This document shows, piece after piece, positions 50,802 through 59,401 of a DNA stretch of 64,000 nt (its first letter is position 1; the number at the start of each line of letters is the position of its first letter). A program made the translations under genes and the position numbers. Under the pieces are notes generated by a model. That model saw only the letters and a list, made by a program, of their open reading frames with translations, searched no databases and was not told the DNA's origin. The stretch is taken from the NCBI RefSeq assembly GCF_052180215.1, contig NZ_CP197471.1:1398001-1462000 (forward strand). Reading direction: 5' to 3'. Source of the stretch: Pseudoneobacillus sp052180215. Its GTDB lineage: Bacteria > Bacillota > Bacilli > Bacillales > Cytobacillaceae.

Positions 50802-51587
50802 GTGGGTAAAGGAAAAATTGTTTCGCTTGAAGATCGTGTTCCAAAGTTGAAACAACAAAGAAAAAAAAAGGCAAATCGTCGATTAATTTTATTATTACTG
50901 TTATTCTTTTCTTTAATTGCCTGCATCTCTTATTTCCAATCCCCACTAAGCAAGGTTAAAAATATAAACATATCAGGTCAAGATTTATATACGGAAGAAC
51001 AAATCATCAATGAATCTGGTCTTTCTAAATTTCAAAATATTTGGAACTTAGATAAAAAAGGAATCCAAAAACAGATTAAAGAGTTACCAGAGGTAAAAGA
51101 AGCTAAGGTAACCATAAAGTTTCCAAATACTGTTTTAATTCATGTAGAAGAATATAAAAGAATTGCTTATTTCGCAAAAGAAACGAATTACTTTCCTATT
51201 CTGGAAAATGGAAGAATATTAAAGGAGCAAAAACTTACACAACTTCCACTAGATGCGCCAATCTTAAAAAAGTTTTCAGAAGGAAAAGTTTTAAAAGAAA
51301 TGATATATAGTTTACAGGAATTACCATCTGAAGTAGTAAATTCTATTTCAGAAATTCACCATACACCTAACGATACAGACTTGTATCATATTACATTATT
51401 TATGAATGATGGATTTGAAGTCAGCGCAACCTTAAGGACGTTTACTGAAAAAATGTCACATTATCCCTCAATTCTTAGTCAGTTGGATCCAAATGTAAAA
51501 GGCGTCATTGATTTAGAGGTGGGATCCTACTTTAAAGCCTATGAATCGGAAGGGGAGGAAGTGATTGAAAATGAAAGTGAAAGGTAA
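50802..51587 (+). CDS. divIB: Cell division protein DivIB (FtsQ)
   Basis: DivIB stabilises FtsL-DivIC in the divisome. The 261-residue product has a basic cytoplasmic tail with KIVSLEDRVPKLKQQRKKKA, one membrane helix (about residues 29-48), a POTRA domain (about 50-120) and a beta domain. GTG 50802 is chosen because GAGGTGG is eight bases upstream; two nearby upstream GTG codons overlap that site, and the choice among them is not certain. It is coupled to ylxW. Confidence 0.92.
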   Translation: MGKGKIVSLEDRVPKLKQQRKKKANRRLILLLLLFFSLIACISYFQSPLSKVKNINISGQDLYTEEQIINESGLSKFQNIWNLDKKGIQKQIKELPEVKEAKVTIKFPNTVLIHVEEYKRIAYFAKETNYFPILENGRILKEQKLTQLPLDAPILKKFSEGKVLKEMIYSLQELPSEVVNSISEIHHTPNDTDLYHITLFMNDGFEVSATLRTFTEKMSHYPSILSQLDPNVKGVIDLEVGSYFKAYESEGEEVIENESER

Positions 51588-52266
51588 TCATGTTATTCTT
51601 GCCCTCGTTTCTCTCGTTCTGGGATATATGATTGCTTTTTCATACCATTTAACTGAACGTGTAAATGAAAAAGCCCCCAAAACTAATAAGCAATGGGAAC
51701 GCAATATAAGTTTACGAAATCAAATTATTAATGAACAAGAAAGAAATAGAGAATTGCAGAAAGAATTAAACAAAAAACAAGAAAAAGTATTAGAATTTGA
51801 AAAAGAACTTTCTAAAGAAGCTACAGTATATGCAAATTTAGCAGAAGATACGGAGAAGTATCGTATGTTTTTAGGAAAAGTAAAAGTGAATGGGAAAGGT
51901 GTAGAAGTGACATTAGCGGATGGTGATTATAATCCCTTAGAAGAAAACGCTAATAATTATATCGTTCATGAGCATCACGTATTTAAAGTAATAAATGAAT
52001 TATATATATCTGGGGCTTCAGCAGTTGCGATAAATGGACAGAGATTATCACATAATTCTTATATTAATTGCAATGGTCCTGTAATTACAGTGGACGGTTT
52101 TCAACACCCAGCCCCGTTTGTTATTACTGCTATTGGAGACCCTGAGATTTTATCGTCTGCACTAAATTTGGCAGGTGGTGTAACCGACCAATTGGTAAAT
52201 GATAATATAATTGTTACTTTAGCTACTAATGAAAATATTACCTTAGATCCGATATTAGGAAATTAG
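51565..52266 (+). CDS. ylxW: YlxW, DUF881 protein
   Basis: A 233-residue single-pass membrane protein: anchor near residues 10-27, coiled coil (about 45-90), then the DUF881 domain with GVEVTLADGDYNP near 115, GASAVAINGQRL near 150 and ITAIGDPEIL near 185. Function unknown; the family sits beside divIB and sbp in bacilli. TTG 51565 has the best spacing to GGAGG; ATG 51571 is the alternative. It overlaps divIB. Confidence 0.88.
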   Translation: MKMKVKGNHVILALVSLVLGYMIAFSYHLTERVNEKAPKTNKQWERNISLRNQIINEQERNRELQKELNKKQEKVLEFEKELSKEATVYANLAEDTEKYRMFLGKVKVNGKGVEVTLADGDYNPLEENANNYIVHEHHVFKVINELYISGASAVAINGQRLSHNSYINCNGPVITVDGFQHPAPFVITAIGDPEILSSALNLAGGVTDQLVNDNIIVTLATNENITLDPILGN

Positions 52267-52295
52267 AAAAATAAAGTAAAAGGTTGGGTGATAAG

Positions 52296-53027
52296 GTGAG
52301 CATAAAAAAAAATTGGAGTTTCACCATTATCGCTTTGGTCATTGGTTTTATGATTGCTATTCAATTTCAAACAGTCCGTAAGCCTGTTGTCCGTGATACA
52401 AGGGATGTTTGGGAACTAAGAGAAGATTTATTAAAGGAAAAAGAATTGCAATCCAAGTTAATGAAAGAAATCCGATCAAATGAAGAGAAACTGGCTTCAT
52501 ATGAAACGGAGCGTAGCCAAAGTAAAGAAGCAGTCTTAAGAGAAACCTTAGAGGAGTTAAAACAAGAAGCAGGATTAACGGATATCATTGGCCCTGGTAT
52601 CGTTTTAACTATTGAACCCATTTTTGATGAAATTGTGTTAGGACAACCTGTTTCAGATGTATCCCCTGAGTTATTACAACGATTGTTAAATGAATTAAAT
52701 ATGTATGAAGCTAAATATGTTTCTATTGATGGTAATCGAATCATCAATACAACCGTAATTAGGGATATAAATGGTGAAACGAAAATAGACGGTAAACCAC
52801 TTTCTCAAATACCTTTTGAGGTTAAGGTAGTTGCGGAAGATTTGAAAACAGCAGAAAAGTTATATAATCGTATGCAGGTTTCGAAGTCAATTGAAGAATT
52901 TTTTATTGATAACTTAAAGGTCACTGTTTCAAAGCCTTTTCAAAAGGTAACTGTGCCTGCCTATGACAATACGATAAAAGTTCGTTACATGGAGCCAATC
53001 AAGGCAGATAAAGGAGGAAGTTCATAA
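52296..53027 (+). CDS. ylxX: YlxX, DUF881 protein
   Basis: A 243-residue paralogue of the preceding gene: anchor near residues 8-22, coiled coil (about 35-90) and DUF881 domain (IIGPGIVLTIEP near 100, AKYVSIDGNRIINTTVIR near 145, PFEVKVVAED near 180). Function unknown. GTG 52296 is preceded by GGGTGA; the frame opens four codons upstream at TTG. It overlaps sbp by one base. Confidence 0.88.
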   Translation: MSIKKNWSFTIIALVIGFMIAIQFQTVRKPVVRDTRDVWELREDLLKEKELQSKLMKEIRSNEEKLASYETERSQSKEAVLRETLEELKQEAGLTDIIGPGIVLTIEPIFDEIVLGQPVSDVSPELLQRLLNELNMYEAKYVSIDGNRIINTTVIRDINGETKIDGKPLSQIPFEVKVVAEDLKTAEKLYNRMQVSKSIEEFFIDNLKVTVSKPFQKVTVPAYDNTIKVRYMEPIKADKGGSS

Positions 53028-53389
53028 TGTGGCTTCCAATTATAGGATTAATTGTTGGGACTTTTCTTGGATTATTAACAGAAATTAGAATTCCTGAGGA
53101 ATATTCCAATTATTTGTCAATTGCTGTACTTGCAGCATTTGATACCTTATTCGGTGGAATCCGGGCACATTTACAAAATATATATGATGAAAAAGTTTTT
53201 GTATCAGGTTTTTTCTTTAATATTCTTCTTGCTGCAAGTTTGGCTTTCCTAGGCGTACATCTTGGTGTAGACTTGTATTTAGCAGCGGTTTTTGCTTTTG
53301 GTGTACGACTTTTCCAAAACATTGCTGTTATTAGAAGAATTATTTTGACTAAATGGTCAAGTAATCAAGAAAAAATTGAAAAAAATTAA
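53027..53389 (+). CDS. sbp: Small basic protein Sbp (DUF1290)
   Basis: A 120-residue protein with three to four hydrophobic segments and the DUF1290 pattern (YLSIAVLAAFDTLFGGIRAHL near residue 28). It lies immediately upstream of ftsAZ in spore-formers; function unknown. The ATG overlaps the ylxX stop, with AAAGGAGG upstream. Confidence 0.9.
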   Translation: MWLPIIGLIVGTFLGLLTEIRIPEEYSNYLSIAVLAAFDTLFGGIRAHLQNIYDEKVFVSGFFFNILLAASLAFLGVHLGVDLYLAAVFAFGVRLFQNIAVIRRIILTKWSSNQEKIEKN

Positions 53390-53396
53390 GTTTTTT

Positions 53397-53421
53397 TAAA
53401 GGGAAACCCTTATTTTTTGAC
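53397..53421 (+). terminator. Weak hairpin after sbp
   Basis: AAGGG / CCCTT with a three-base loop followed by a T run; stem short. It could be a partial terminator before ftsA. Confidence 0.45.
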
Positions 53422-53512
53422 GAATATTCTTAGTAAGAAAATGGATGTAAATTAAAAAGTGAAAAATTTGTTGTTCGGATTTTAGGAAATGTGATAAAGG
53501 AGGTGCCAAAGA

Positions 53513-54799
53513 ATGAACAGCAATGAGATATATGTAAGTCTTGACATCGGTACATCCAGTGTAAAGGTAATCATTGGTGAAATGGTCAATGACACTTTAA
53601 ATATCATTGGCGTGGGAAATGTAAAATCAGAAGGGTTAAGAAAAGGATCCATCGTTGATATTGACGAAACCGTTCATTCTATAAAAAGTGCGATAGAACA
53701 AGCAGAACGAATGATAGGCATGGAAATTAATCAAGTTATTGTAGGAATAACAGGGAATCATGTAAGCCTACAGCCATGTCATGGAGTTGTAGCAGTTTCA
53801 AGTGAAAATCGCGAAATTACAAATGATGATGTGGCACGAGTGATGGATGCTGCTAAGGTTGTTTCCATTCCTCCAGAAAGAGAAATAATAGATATTATTC
53901 CAAAACAGTTTATTGTTGATGGTTTAGATGAAATTACGGACCCACGAGGAATGATTGGTGTTCGACTTGAAATGGAAGGTTCAATTATAACAGGATCAAA
54001 AACGATTCTACATAATACGCTTCGATGTGTGGAACGTGCCGGACTTGATATTTTGGATATTACCCTTCAACCGCTTGCAGCTGGTTCCTTTGCCTTGTCA
54101 AAGGATGAAAAAAGTTTAGGAGTTGCCTTAATTGATATTGGTGGTGGTTCTACTACGATTGCAATATTCGATCAAGGGAATTTAAGAGCTACAAGTGTAC
54201 TACCATTAGGTGGGGAACATATCACAAAAGATATTTCAATCGGTTTAAGAACATCTACAGAAGATGCAGAAAAAATTAAAATAAAGTATGGACATGCTTT
54301 TTATGATGATGCATCAGAAGATGAAGTATTTAGTGTTCCAATTATCGGAAGTGATCAGCACCAACAGTTTAATCAGCTAGAAGTAGCAGATATTATTGAG
54401 GCACGTCTTGAAGAAATTTTTGAACTTGTTCAAAATGAATTAAAGAGAATGGGAATTAGAGACTTACCTGGAGGATTTGTCCTTTCTGGTGGTGTTGCTA
54501 ACATGCAAGGTGTCCTTGATTTAGCACAGGATATTTTTCAAAACCGTGTAAGAATTGCTATTCCTGATTATATTGGAGTTCGAGAACCACAATATACCAC
54601 TTCTGTTGGCTTGATTAAATATGCCTACAAGAATGCTAGATTGCAAGGTCGAGAGCTTGAATCAACCATTAAGGCTACTAATGTAAAAGAAAAACGTGTT
54701 GTTAAACAACAACCACAACAAAAGATGAAGACTGAAAAGCAACCGGAAGAAAAAATGACATCAAGAGTAAAAAAATTCCTAGGTTACTTTTTTGAATAA
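53513..54799 (+). CDS. ftsA: Cell division protein FtsA
   Basis: FtsA is the actin-like protein that tethers FtsZ to the membrane. The 428-residue protein begins NSNEIYVSLDIGTSSVKVIIGE (phosphate 1 loop, in part), has the phosphate 2 motif LIDIGGGSTTIAIF near residue 205, the adenosine motif GFVLSGGVANMQG near 322, and a C-terminal amphipathic helix (RVKKFLGYFFE). AAAGGAGG precedes the ATG. ftsZ follows after 42 bases. Confidence 0.97.
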   Translation: MNSNEIYVSLDIGTSSVKVIIGEMVNDTLNIIGVGNVKSEGLRKGSIVDIDETVHSIKSAIEQAERMIGMEINQVIVGITGNHVSLQPCHGVVAVSSENREITNDDVARVMDAAKVVSIPPEREIIDIIPKQFIVDGLDEITDPRGMIGVRLEMEGSIITGSKTILHNTLRCVERAGLDILDITLQPLAAGSFALSKDEKSLGVALIDIGGGSTTIAIFDQGNLRATSVLPLGGEHITKDISIGLRTSTEDAEKIKIKYGHAFYDDASEDEVFSVPIIGSDQHQQFNQLEVADIIEARLEEIFELVQNELKRMGIRDLPGGFVLSGGVANMQGVLDLAQDIFQNRVRIAIPDYIGVREPQYTTSVGLIKYAYKNARLQGRELESTIKATNVKEKRVVKQQPQQKMKTEKQPEEKMTSRVKKFLGYFFE

Positions 54800-54841
54800 A
54801 ACTGTGCTAATAGGAATATGGACGAATTAGGAGGATCTGCC

Positions 54842-55984
54842 ATGTTGGATTTTGATACGAATTTAGATCAACTTGCTACTATAAAAGTTATTGGCGTCGG
54901 TGGAGGCGGAAATAACGCTGTTAACCGAATGATTGAACACGGAGTTCAGGGTGTTGACTTTATTGCAGTTAATACAGATGCCCAAGCATTGAACTTATCA
55001 AAAGCAGAAATAAAAATGCAAATTGGTGGAAAGCTTACGCGTGGCCTTGGTGCTGGTGCAAACCCAGAGGTAGGAAAAAAGGCTGCTGAAGAAAGTAAAG
55101 AACAAATTGAAGAAGCTCTTCGCGGAGCGGATATGGTGTTTGTTACTGCTGGTATGGGTGGAGGAACTGGGACAGGAGCCGCACCAGTTATTGCTCAAAT
55201 TGCTCGCGATCTTGGAGCATTAACAGTGGGTGTTGTGACACGTCCATTTACGTTTGAAGGCCGAAAACGTTCTACTCAAGCCGGTGGTGGTATTGCGGCA
55301 ATGAAAGAGGCGGTAGATACCTTAATTGTTATCCCTAACGACCGTCTACTTGAGATTGTTGATAAGAGCACCCCAATGCTAGAAGCATTCCGTGAAGCAG
55401 ATAATGTATTACGTCAAGGGGTCCAAGGTATATCAGATTTGATTGCCGTTCCTGGTCTTATTAACCTTGATTTTGCAGATGTAAAAACCATCATGGCAAA
55501 TAAAGGATCTGCATTAATGGGTATTGGGGTAGCTACTGGTGAAAATAGAGCTGCTGAAGCTGCCAAAAAGGCCATTTCATCTCCACTTCTTGAAACATCT
55601 ATTGATGGTGCTCAAGGTGTCCTTATGAATATTACTGGTGGTACAAACTTAAGCTTGTATGAAGTTCAAGAAGCTGCTGATATTGTTGCCTCAGCATCCG
55701 ATCAAGAAGTTAATATGATTTTTGGATCTGTTATTAATGAGAACCTAAAAGATGAGATTATTGTTACAGTTATTGCAACTGGTTTTAACGAAGAAGTGAT
55801 GATGCCAAAAGCAACACGACCTTCATTTGGACAAGTTAAGCCGAATATTGGCGTTGTTAAGCGTGAACCGAAACGTGAGGAAGTTCCTCAAGAAACGTAC
55901 CGTAATCCGGCACCGACACCTTCTCAACAAGAAGATACCTTAGATATTCCAACCTTCTTACGTAATCGTAATCGTAGAAGATAA
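54842..55984 (+). CDS. ftsZ: Cell division protein FtsZ
   Basis: FtsZ is the tubulin homologue that forms the division ring. The 380-residue protein has KVIGVGGGGNNAVNRM near residue 14, the tubulin signature GGGTGTGAAPVIA near 103, the T7 loop NLDFADVKTIM near 206, a linker, and the C-terminal peptide DIPTFLRNRNRRR that binds FtsA and SepF. ATG 54842 follows AGGAGG; the frame opens eight codons upstream. Confidence 0.98.
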   Translation: MLDFDTNLDQLATIKVIGVGGGGNNAVNRMIEHGVQGVDFIAVNTDAQALNLSKAEIKMQIGGKLTRGLGAGANPEVGKKAAEESKEQIEEALRGADMVFVTAGMGGGTGTGAAPVIAQIARDLGALTVGVVTRPFTFEGRKRSTQAGGGIAAMKEAVDTLIVIPNDRLLEIVDKSTPMLEAFREADNVLRQGVQGISDLIAVPGLINLDFADVKTIMANKGSALMGIGVATGENRAAEAAKKAISSPLLETSIDGAQGVLMNITGGTNLSLYEVQEAADIVASASDQEVNMIFGSVINENLKDEIIVTVIATGFNEEVMMPKATRPSFGQVKPNIGVVKREPKREEVPQETYRNPAPTPSQQEDTLDIPTFLRNRNRRR

Positions 55985-55999
55985 TACTAAAAGATACAA

Positions 56000-56040
56000 A
56001 AAAAGGTATGAGTCCTAAAGGATTCATACCTTTTTTATTT
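56000..56040 (+). terminator. Terminator after ftsAZ
   Basis: AAAGGTATGAGTCCT / AGGATTCATACCTTT stem with a minimal loop and T run. Confidence 0.93.
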
Positions 56041-56143
56041 AGGCTGTTTTCTATGATTCCTTTGGAGGTTGAAGACTATTTTTTGTTTAAAGATTATGAT
56101 ATAAGAAACCTTCTTTTAGGAATATATCTGAATTAATAGATAA

Positions 56144-56152
56144 ATTGACAAA
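56144..56152 (-). promoter_or_regulatory. Possible Spo0A box
   Basis: Read on the minus strand, TTTGTCAAT matches the 0A-box consensus TTTGTCRAA at eight of nine positions. A weaker copy, TGTGTCATA, overlaps the -35 box at 56198. Confidence 0.45.
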
Positions 56153-56197
56153 ATACCAAAATAATAGAGAAAATTTCTCCTAATTCTTTTACAGAAT

Positions 56198-56231
56198 ATG
56201 ACACACTTCCCCTAAACAGTTAGGTTATACT
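56198..56231 (+). promoter_or_regulatory. spoIIG promoter (sigma-A, wide spacer, Spo0A-dependent type)
   Basis: ATGACA (56198-56203) and TATACT (56226-56231) are separated by 22 bases. This abnormal spacing is the hallmark of the B. subtilis spoIIG promoter, which needs phosphorylated Spo0A. The spacer also shares a TTCCC block with that promoter as I remember it. Confidence 0.65.
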
Positions 56232-56316
56232 TTTCCGTAACGGAATGATAGAAACTATTAAAAATTTCAAAATTTAATAAAGAGTTTGATCTATGAGCCT
56301 TTAAGGAGGAAACCCA

Positions 56317-57255
56317 TTGACTGTTTATTTGGATGTTATATGGTTTCTGAACTTTCTATTTGACAGTCTGCTTCTATATTTAACCTCGATCATGCTAAAA
56401 CGACAAATCAAATGGTGGAGAGTATTTGCAGGAGGCTTCATTGGTAGTTTAATCATTTTATTATCCTTCTCGCCTTTCGCAAGTATAGCAGGTAATCCAA
56501 TCATCAAATTGGTATTTTCCTTTTTTATGATTCTAATGACATTTGGGTTTAAACGTTTTCGTTTTTTCTTTAAGGCATTACTGTTCCTTTATCTTGCGAC
56601 CTTTTTAACTGGTGGTTCTTTAATCGGAATCCATTATTTTATAAAGTTTGATAACCAGCTTACATCAGAGGTTTTACTTGCAAGTGTCAAAGGGTTCGGT
56701 GATCCCATTAGTTGGTTATTTGTCATGTTAGGATTTCCTATTGTTTGGTATTTTTCAAAATCAGGTATTGAGAAAATGGAAATGGCTAAGATTCAATTCG
56801 ATCAAATGGTTAAAGTTCATTTTGTGATTGACGAAAGAGAATTTACAATCGATGGATTGATCGACAGTGGTAATCAGTTGTATGACCCAATTACCAAATC
56901 GCCTGTCATGATTGTTTCCGTTCATCAATTTGTGGATCGATTTCCTCCCGAAGTTATTCAGATGGTTGAAAACCCTGATGCTTATATTTTTGGGGAAAAG
57001 GAGATTCCAATTGAATGGGAAAACAAAATGAAGATCATTCCATGTCGGGTCGTGGGACAGGACCATCAACTAATTATGGCATTTAAACCAAACCATTTAG
57101 AAATAACGACCAATACTGCTGTTCATCATGTTCAAAAGGCGTTAATATCTTTGACCTTACAACAGCTGTCTCCGGAAGGAACATTTCAATGCATTGTTCA
57201 TCCTAAAATGCTTACAAACCTAAATATAAAAACAACTTCACAGAAGGTAAGCTAA
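56317..57255 (+). CDS. spoIIGA: Sporulation sigma-E factor processing protease SpoIIGA
   Basis: SpoIIGA is the membrane aspartic protease that cleaves pro-sigma-E after a signal from the forespore. The 312-residue protein has five N-terminal hydrophobic helices (to about residue 155) and a cytoplasmic protease domain with catalytic Asp183 in LIDSGNQLYDP, the same residue number as in B. subtilis. The TTG start follows AAGGAGG. sigE lies 44 bases downstream. Confidence 0.95.
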   Translation: MTVYLDVIWFLNFLFDSLLLYLTSIMLKRQIKWWRVFAGGFIGSLIILLSFSPFASIAGNPIIKLVFSFFMILMTFGFKRFRFFFKALLFLYLATFLTGGSLIGIHYFIKFDNQLTSEVLLASVKGFGDPISWLFVMLGFPIVWYFSKSGIEKMEMAKIQFDQMVKVHFVIDEREFTIDGLIDSGNQLYDPITKSPVMIVSVHQFVDRFPPEVIQMVENPDAYIFGEKEIPIEWENKMKIIPCRVVGQDHQLIMAFKPNHLEITTNTAVHHVQKALISLTLQQLSPEGTFQCIVHPKMLTNLNIKTTSQKVS

Positions 57256-57299
57256 TATTACTATACTCAAAAATGCAAAATTTAGAAGGAGGACCTAAC

Positions 57300-58019
57300 T
57301 TGAAAAATTTAAAACTTCGCCTTTCATACTATTGGTATAAGCTATTAATCAAATTTGGACTTAAAACGGATGAAATTTATTATATTGGTGGTAGCGAGGC
57401 ATTACCCCCTCCTTTAAGTAAAGAAGAAGAGGAGCTTCTATTAAATAAGTTGCCTAATGGAGATAAGGCTGCAAGGTCTATCTTAATTGAACGAAACTTA
57501 CGTTTGGTTGTTTATATAGCAAGAAAGTTCGAAAATACTGGAATAAATATTGAGGACTTAATCAGTATTGGAACCATTGGTCTAATTAAGGCGGTTAATA
57601 CCTTTAATCCAGAAAAGAAAATTAAGTTAGCTACATACGCATCAAGATGTATTGAAAATGAAATTCTCATGTACTTAAGAAGAAATAATAAAATCCGTTC
57701 AGAGGTTTCGTTTGATGAACCTTTAAATATTGATTGGGATGGTAATGAACTTTTGTTATCAGATGTACTAGGAACTGATGAAGATATTATCACAAAGGAT
57801 TTAGAAGCTAATGTGGACCGAAAGCTTTTGGTAAAAGCCTTACATCAATTATCCGATCGTGAAAAACAAATTATGGAATTAAGGTTTGGACTGACAAATG
57901 GTGAAGAAAAAACACAAAAAGATGTCGCAGATATGCTGGGTATATCCCAATCATATATTTCTAGATTAGAAAAAAGAATTATCAAAAGACTTAGAAAAGA
58001 ATTTAATAAAATGGTATAA
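57300..58019 (+). CDS. sigE: RNA polymerase sigma-E factor (mother cell)
   Basis: Sigma-E drives early mother-cell genes. The 239-residue precursor has the inhibitory pro-sequence (KLRLSYYWYKLLIKFGLKTDE, in part, then YYIGGSEALPPP around the cleavage point), region 2 with NLRLVVYIARKFENTGINIED, LISIGTIGLIKAVNTF and YASRCIENEILMYLRR, and region 4 HTH near residue 210 (DVADMLGISQSYISRLEKR). TTG 57300 follows GGAGGA; the frame opens nine codons upstream. Confidence 0.98.
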   Translation: MKNLKLRLSYYWYKLLIKFGLKTDEIYYIGGSEALPPPLSKEEEELLLNKLPNGDKAARSILIERNLRLVVYIARKFENTGINIEDLISIGTIGLIKAVNTFNPEKKIKLATYASRCIENEILMYLRRNNKIRSEVSFDEPLNIDWDGNELLLSDVLGTDEDIITKDLEANVDRKLLVKALHQLSDREKQIMELRFGLTNGEEKTQKDVADMLGISQSYISRLEKRIIKRLRKEFNKMV

Positions 58020-58120
58020 AAGATTTTTTGAAAAAATTTTTATTTGGAATTAATCCTTTATTTTCCTATTATGAACCCATTTTCAGGTGCATTTTCGTTA
58101 TCTGTTATTTGGGTTAAGGT

Positions 58121-58148
58121 GCATATTTTTCCTTCTCACGGAGATACT
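58121..58148 (+). promoter_or_regulatory. Sigma-F-type promoter of sigG
   Basis: GCATA (58121-58125) and GGAGATACT (58140-58148) fit the sigma-F consensus GYWTA and GGnnAnAnT at every defined position with a 14-base spacer. It lies 38 bases before the sigG start, which is expected because sigG is first read in the forespore. Confidence 0.7.
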
Positions 58149-58186
58149 TAAGTTTGTACAGCAACTCCTGTGAGGAGGGAAAAGGA

Positions 58187-58966
58187 TTGACTCGAAATAA
58201 AGTAGAAATTTGCGGTGTTGATACATCAAAGCTTCCAGTTTTAAAGAACGAAGAAATGAGACTGCTCTTCAAGCAAATGCAGGCAGGAGATATTTCAGCA
58301 AGGGAAAAACTTGTTAACGGTAATCTCCGCTTAGTCCTTAGTGTGATTCAACGTTTTAACAATCGTGGAGAATTCGTAGATGACCTGTTCCAGGTTGGCT
58401 GTATCGGTCTTATGAAGTCAATTGATAACTTTGATTTAAGCCAAAACGTTAAATTCTCTACCTATGCTGTTCCGATGATTATTGGTGAAATTAGAAGATA
58501 TCTTCGAGACAATAATCCAATTAGAGTATCCCGTTCATTACGTGATATTGCCTATAAGGCACTACAGGTAAGGGAAAGATTAATGAGTGAAACTTCAAGG
58601 GAACCAACAGCCGAAGAGATTGCAAAGGTATTAGAAGTTCCACACGAAGAAATTGTGTTTGCATTAGATGCTATTCAAGATCCAGTTTCCTTATTTGAAC
58701 CAATTTATAATGATGGTGGGGATCCGATTTATGTAATGGATCAATTAAGTGATGATCGAAATAAGGATTCTAACTGGATTGAAGAAATTGCCCTTCAAGA
58801 AGGTATGAGGAGATTAAATGATCGTGAAAAACTAATTCTTCGAAAGAGATTTTTTCAAGGGAAAACTCAAATGGAAGTGGCCGAAGAGATTGGAATATCA
58901 CAGGCACAAGTTTCACGGCTAGAAAAAGCAGCCATTAAACAAATGAATAAAAATATACAAAGTTAA
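58187..58966 (+). CDS. sigG: RNA polymerase sigma-G factor (forespore)
   Basis: Sigma-G drives late forespore genes. The 259-residue protein begins TRNKVEICGVDTSKLPVLKN, has region 2 (NLRLVLSVIQRFNNRGEFVD, LFQVGCIGLMKSIDNFD), region 3 and region 4 HTH (EVAEEIGISQAQVSRLEKAA near residue 230). TTG 58187 follows GAGGAGGG; the frame opens 11 codons upstream. It is preceded by a sigma-F promoter and ends at a terminator. Confidence 0.97.
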   Translation: MTRNKVEICGVDTSKLPVLKNEEMRLLFKQMQAGDISAREKLVNGNLRLVLSVIQRFNNRGEFVDDLFQVGCIGLMKSIDNFDLSQNVKFSTYAVPMIIGEIRRYLRDNNPIRVSRSLRDIAYKALQVRERLMSETSREPTAEEIAKVLEVPHEEIVFALDAIQDPVSLFEPIYNDGGDPIYVMDQLSDDRNKDSNWIEEIALQEGMRRLNDREKLILRKRFFQGKTQMEVAEEIGISQAQVSRLEKAAIKQMNKNIQS

Positions 58967-58993
58967 AGCTGCCATAAGTGCAGCTTTTTTATT
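58966..58993 (+). terminator. Terminator after sigG
   Basis: AAGCTGC / GCAGCTT stem with a seven-base loop and T run. The T run overlaps the target duplication of MITE copy 6. Confidence 0.88.
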
Positions 58994-58994
58994 A

Positions 58995-59055
58995 TGCTCT
59001 TTCTAAAACCTTGTTGCTTTTCTAATTTATTTCAAGGGATTTCTCAGTGTAAATC
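58995..59055 (+). mobile_element. MITE copy 6 remnant (type A left part), 61 bp
   Basis: TGCTCTTTCTAAAACC followed by the type A interior up to TTCTCAGTGTAAATC matches the left third of copy 1; the rest, including the right end, is missing. TTTTATTA is present on both sides (58987-58994 and 59056-59063), which may be the target duplication of the original insertion, though the sequence is AT-rich. Confidence 0.65.
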
Positions 59056-59134
59056 TTTTATTATGTTAAAGAAACCATATTTTCTTTTTAAATTCATATA
59101 TTTAATATAAGAGAATGAGCTTGGGGGGATAAAA

Positions 59135-59401
59135 ATGGTTAGGATATCTGATTTTCAAGTAAAAGATGTTGTAAACGTGGGAGATGGGAAAAAATTGGGA
59201 AATATTGGTGATATTGATATTAATTTAGCAACAGGAAAAATTGATGCGGTTATCGTAAGTGGAGCCGGAAAGGTATTGGGTTTTTTTGGTAAAGATGAGG
59301 ATATCATCATTCCTTGGAAGAATATATTAAAAATAGGGGAAGATGTTATATTAGTCCGCTATAAGGAAAACGATGTTAAATATATTGAAGAAGAGGCCTA
59401 G
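59135..59401 (+). CDS. ylmC: YlmC/YmxH family PRC-barrel protein
   Basis: An 88-residue PRC-barrel protein of the YlmC/YmxH sporulation family (GKKLGNIGDIDINLATGKID near residue 20, IIIPWKNILKIGEDVILV near 57). Function unknown. In B. subtilis ylmA, an ABC-transporter ATPase gene, stands between sigG and ylmC; it is absent here. GGGGGG precedes the ATG. A terminator overlaps its last codons. Confidence 0.88.
   Translation: MVRISDFQVKDVVNVGDGKKLGNIGDIDINLATGKIDAVIVSGAGKVLGFFGKDEDIIIPWKNILKIGEDVILVRYKENDVKYIEEEA

Larger units (their letters stand above)
56041..56316 (+). other. ftsZ-spoIIGA intergenic region
   Basis: No gene is visible. In B. subtilis bpr (bacillopeptidase F) stands here; it is absent. 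The right half carries the spoIIG promoter elements listed separately. Confidence 0.7.

Noticed and set aside
56041..56051. AGGCTGTTTTCT, identical over ten bases to a MITE end
   Set aside because: No second end, interior match or octamer duplication could be found nearby, so it may be chance or a very old relic.
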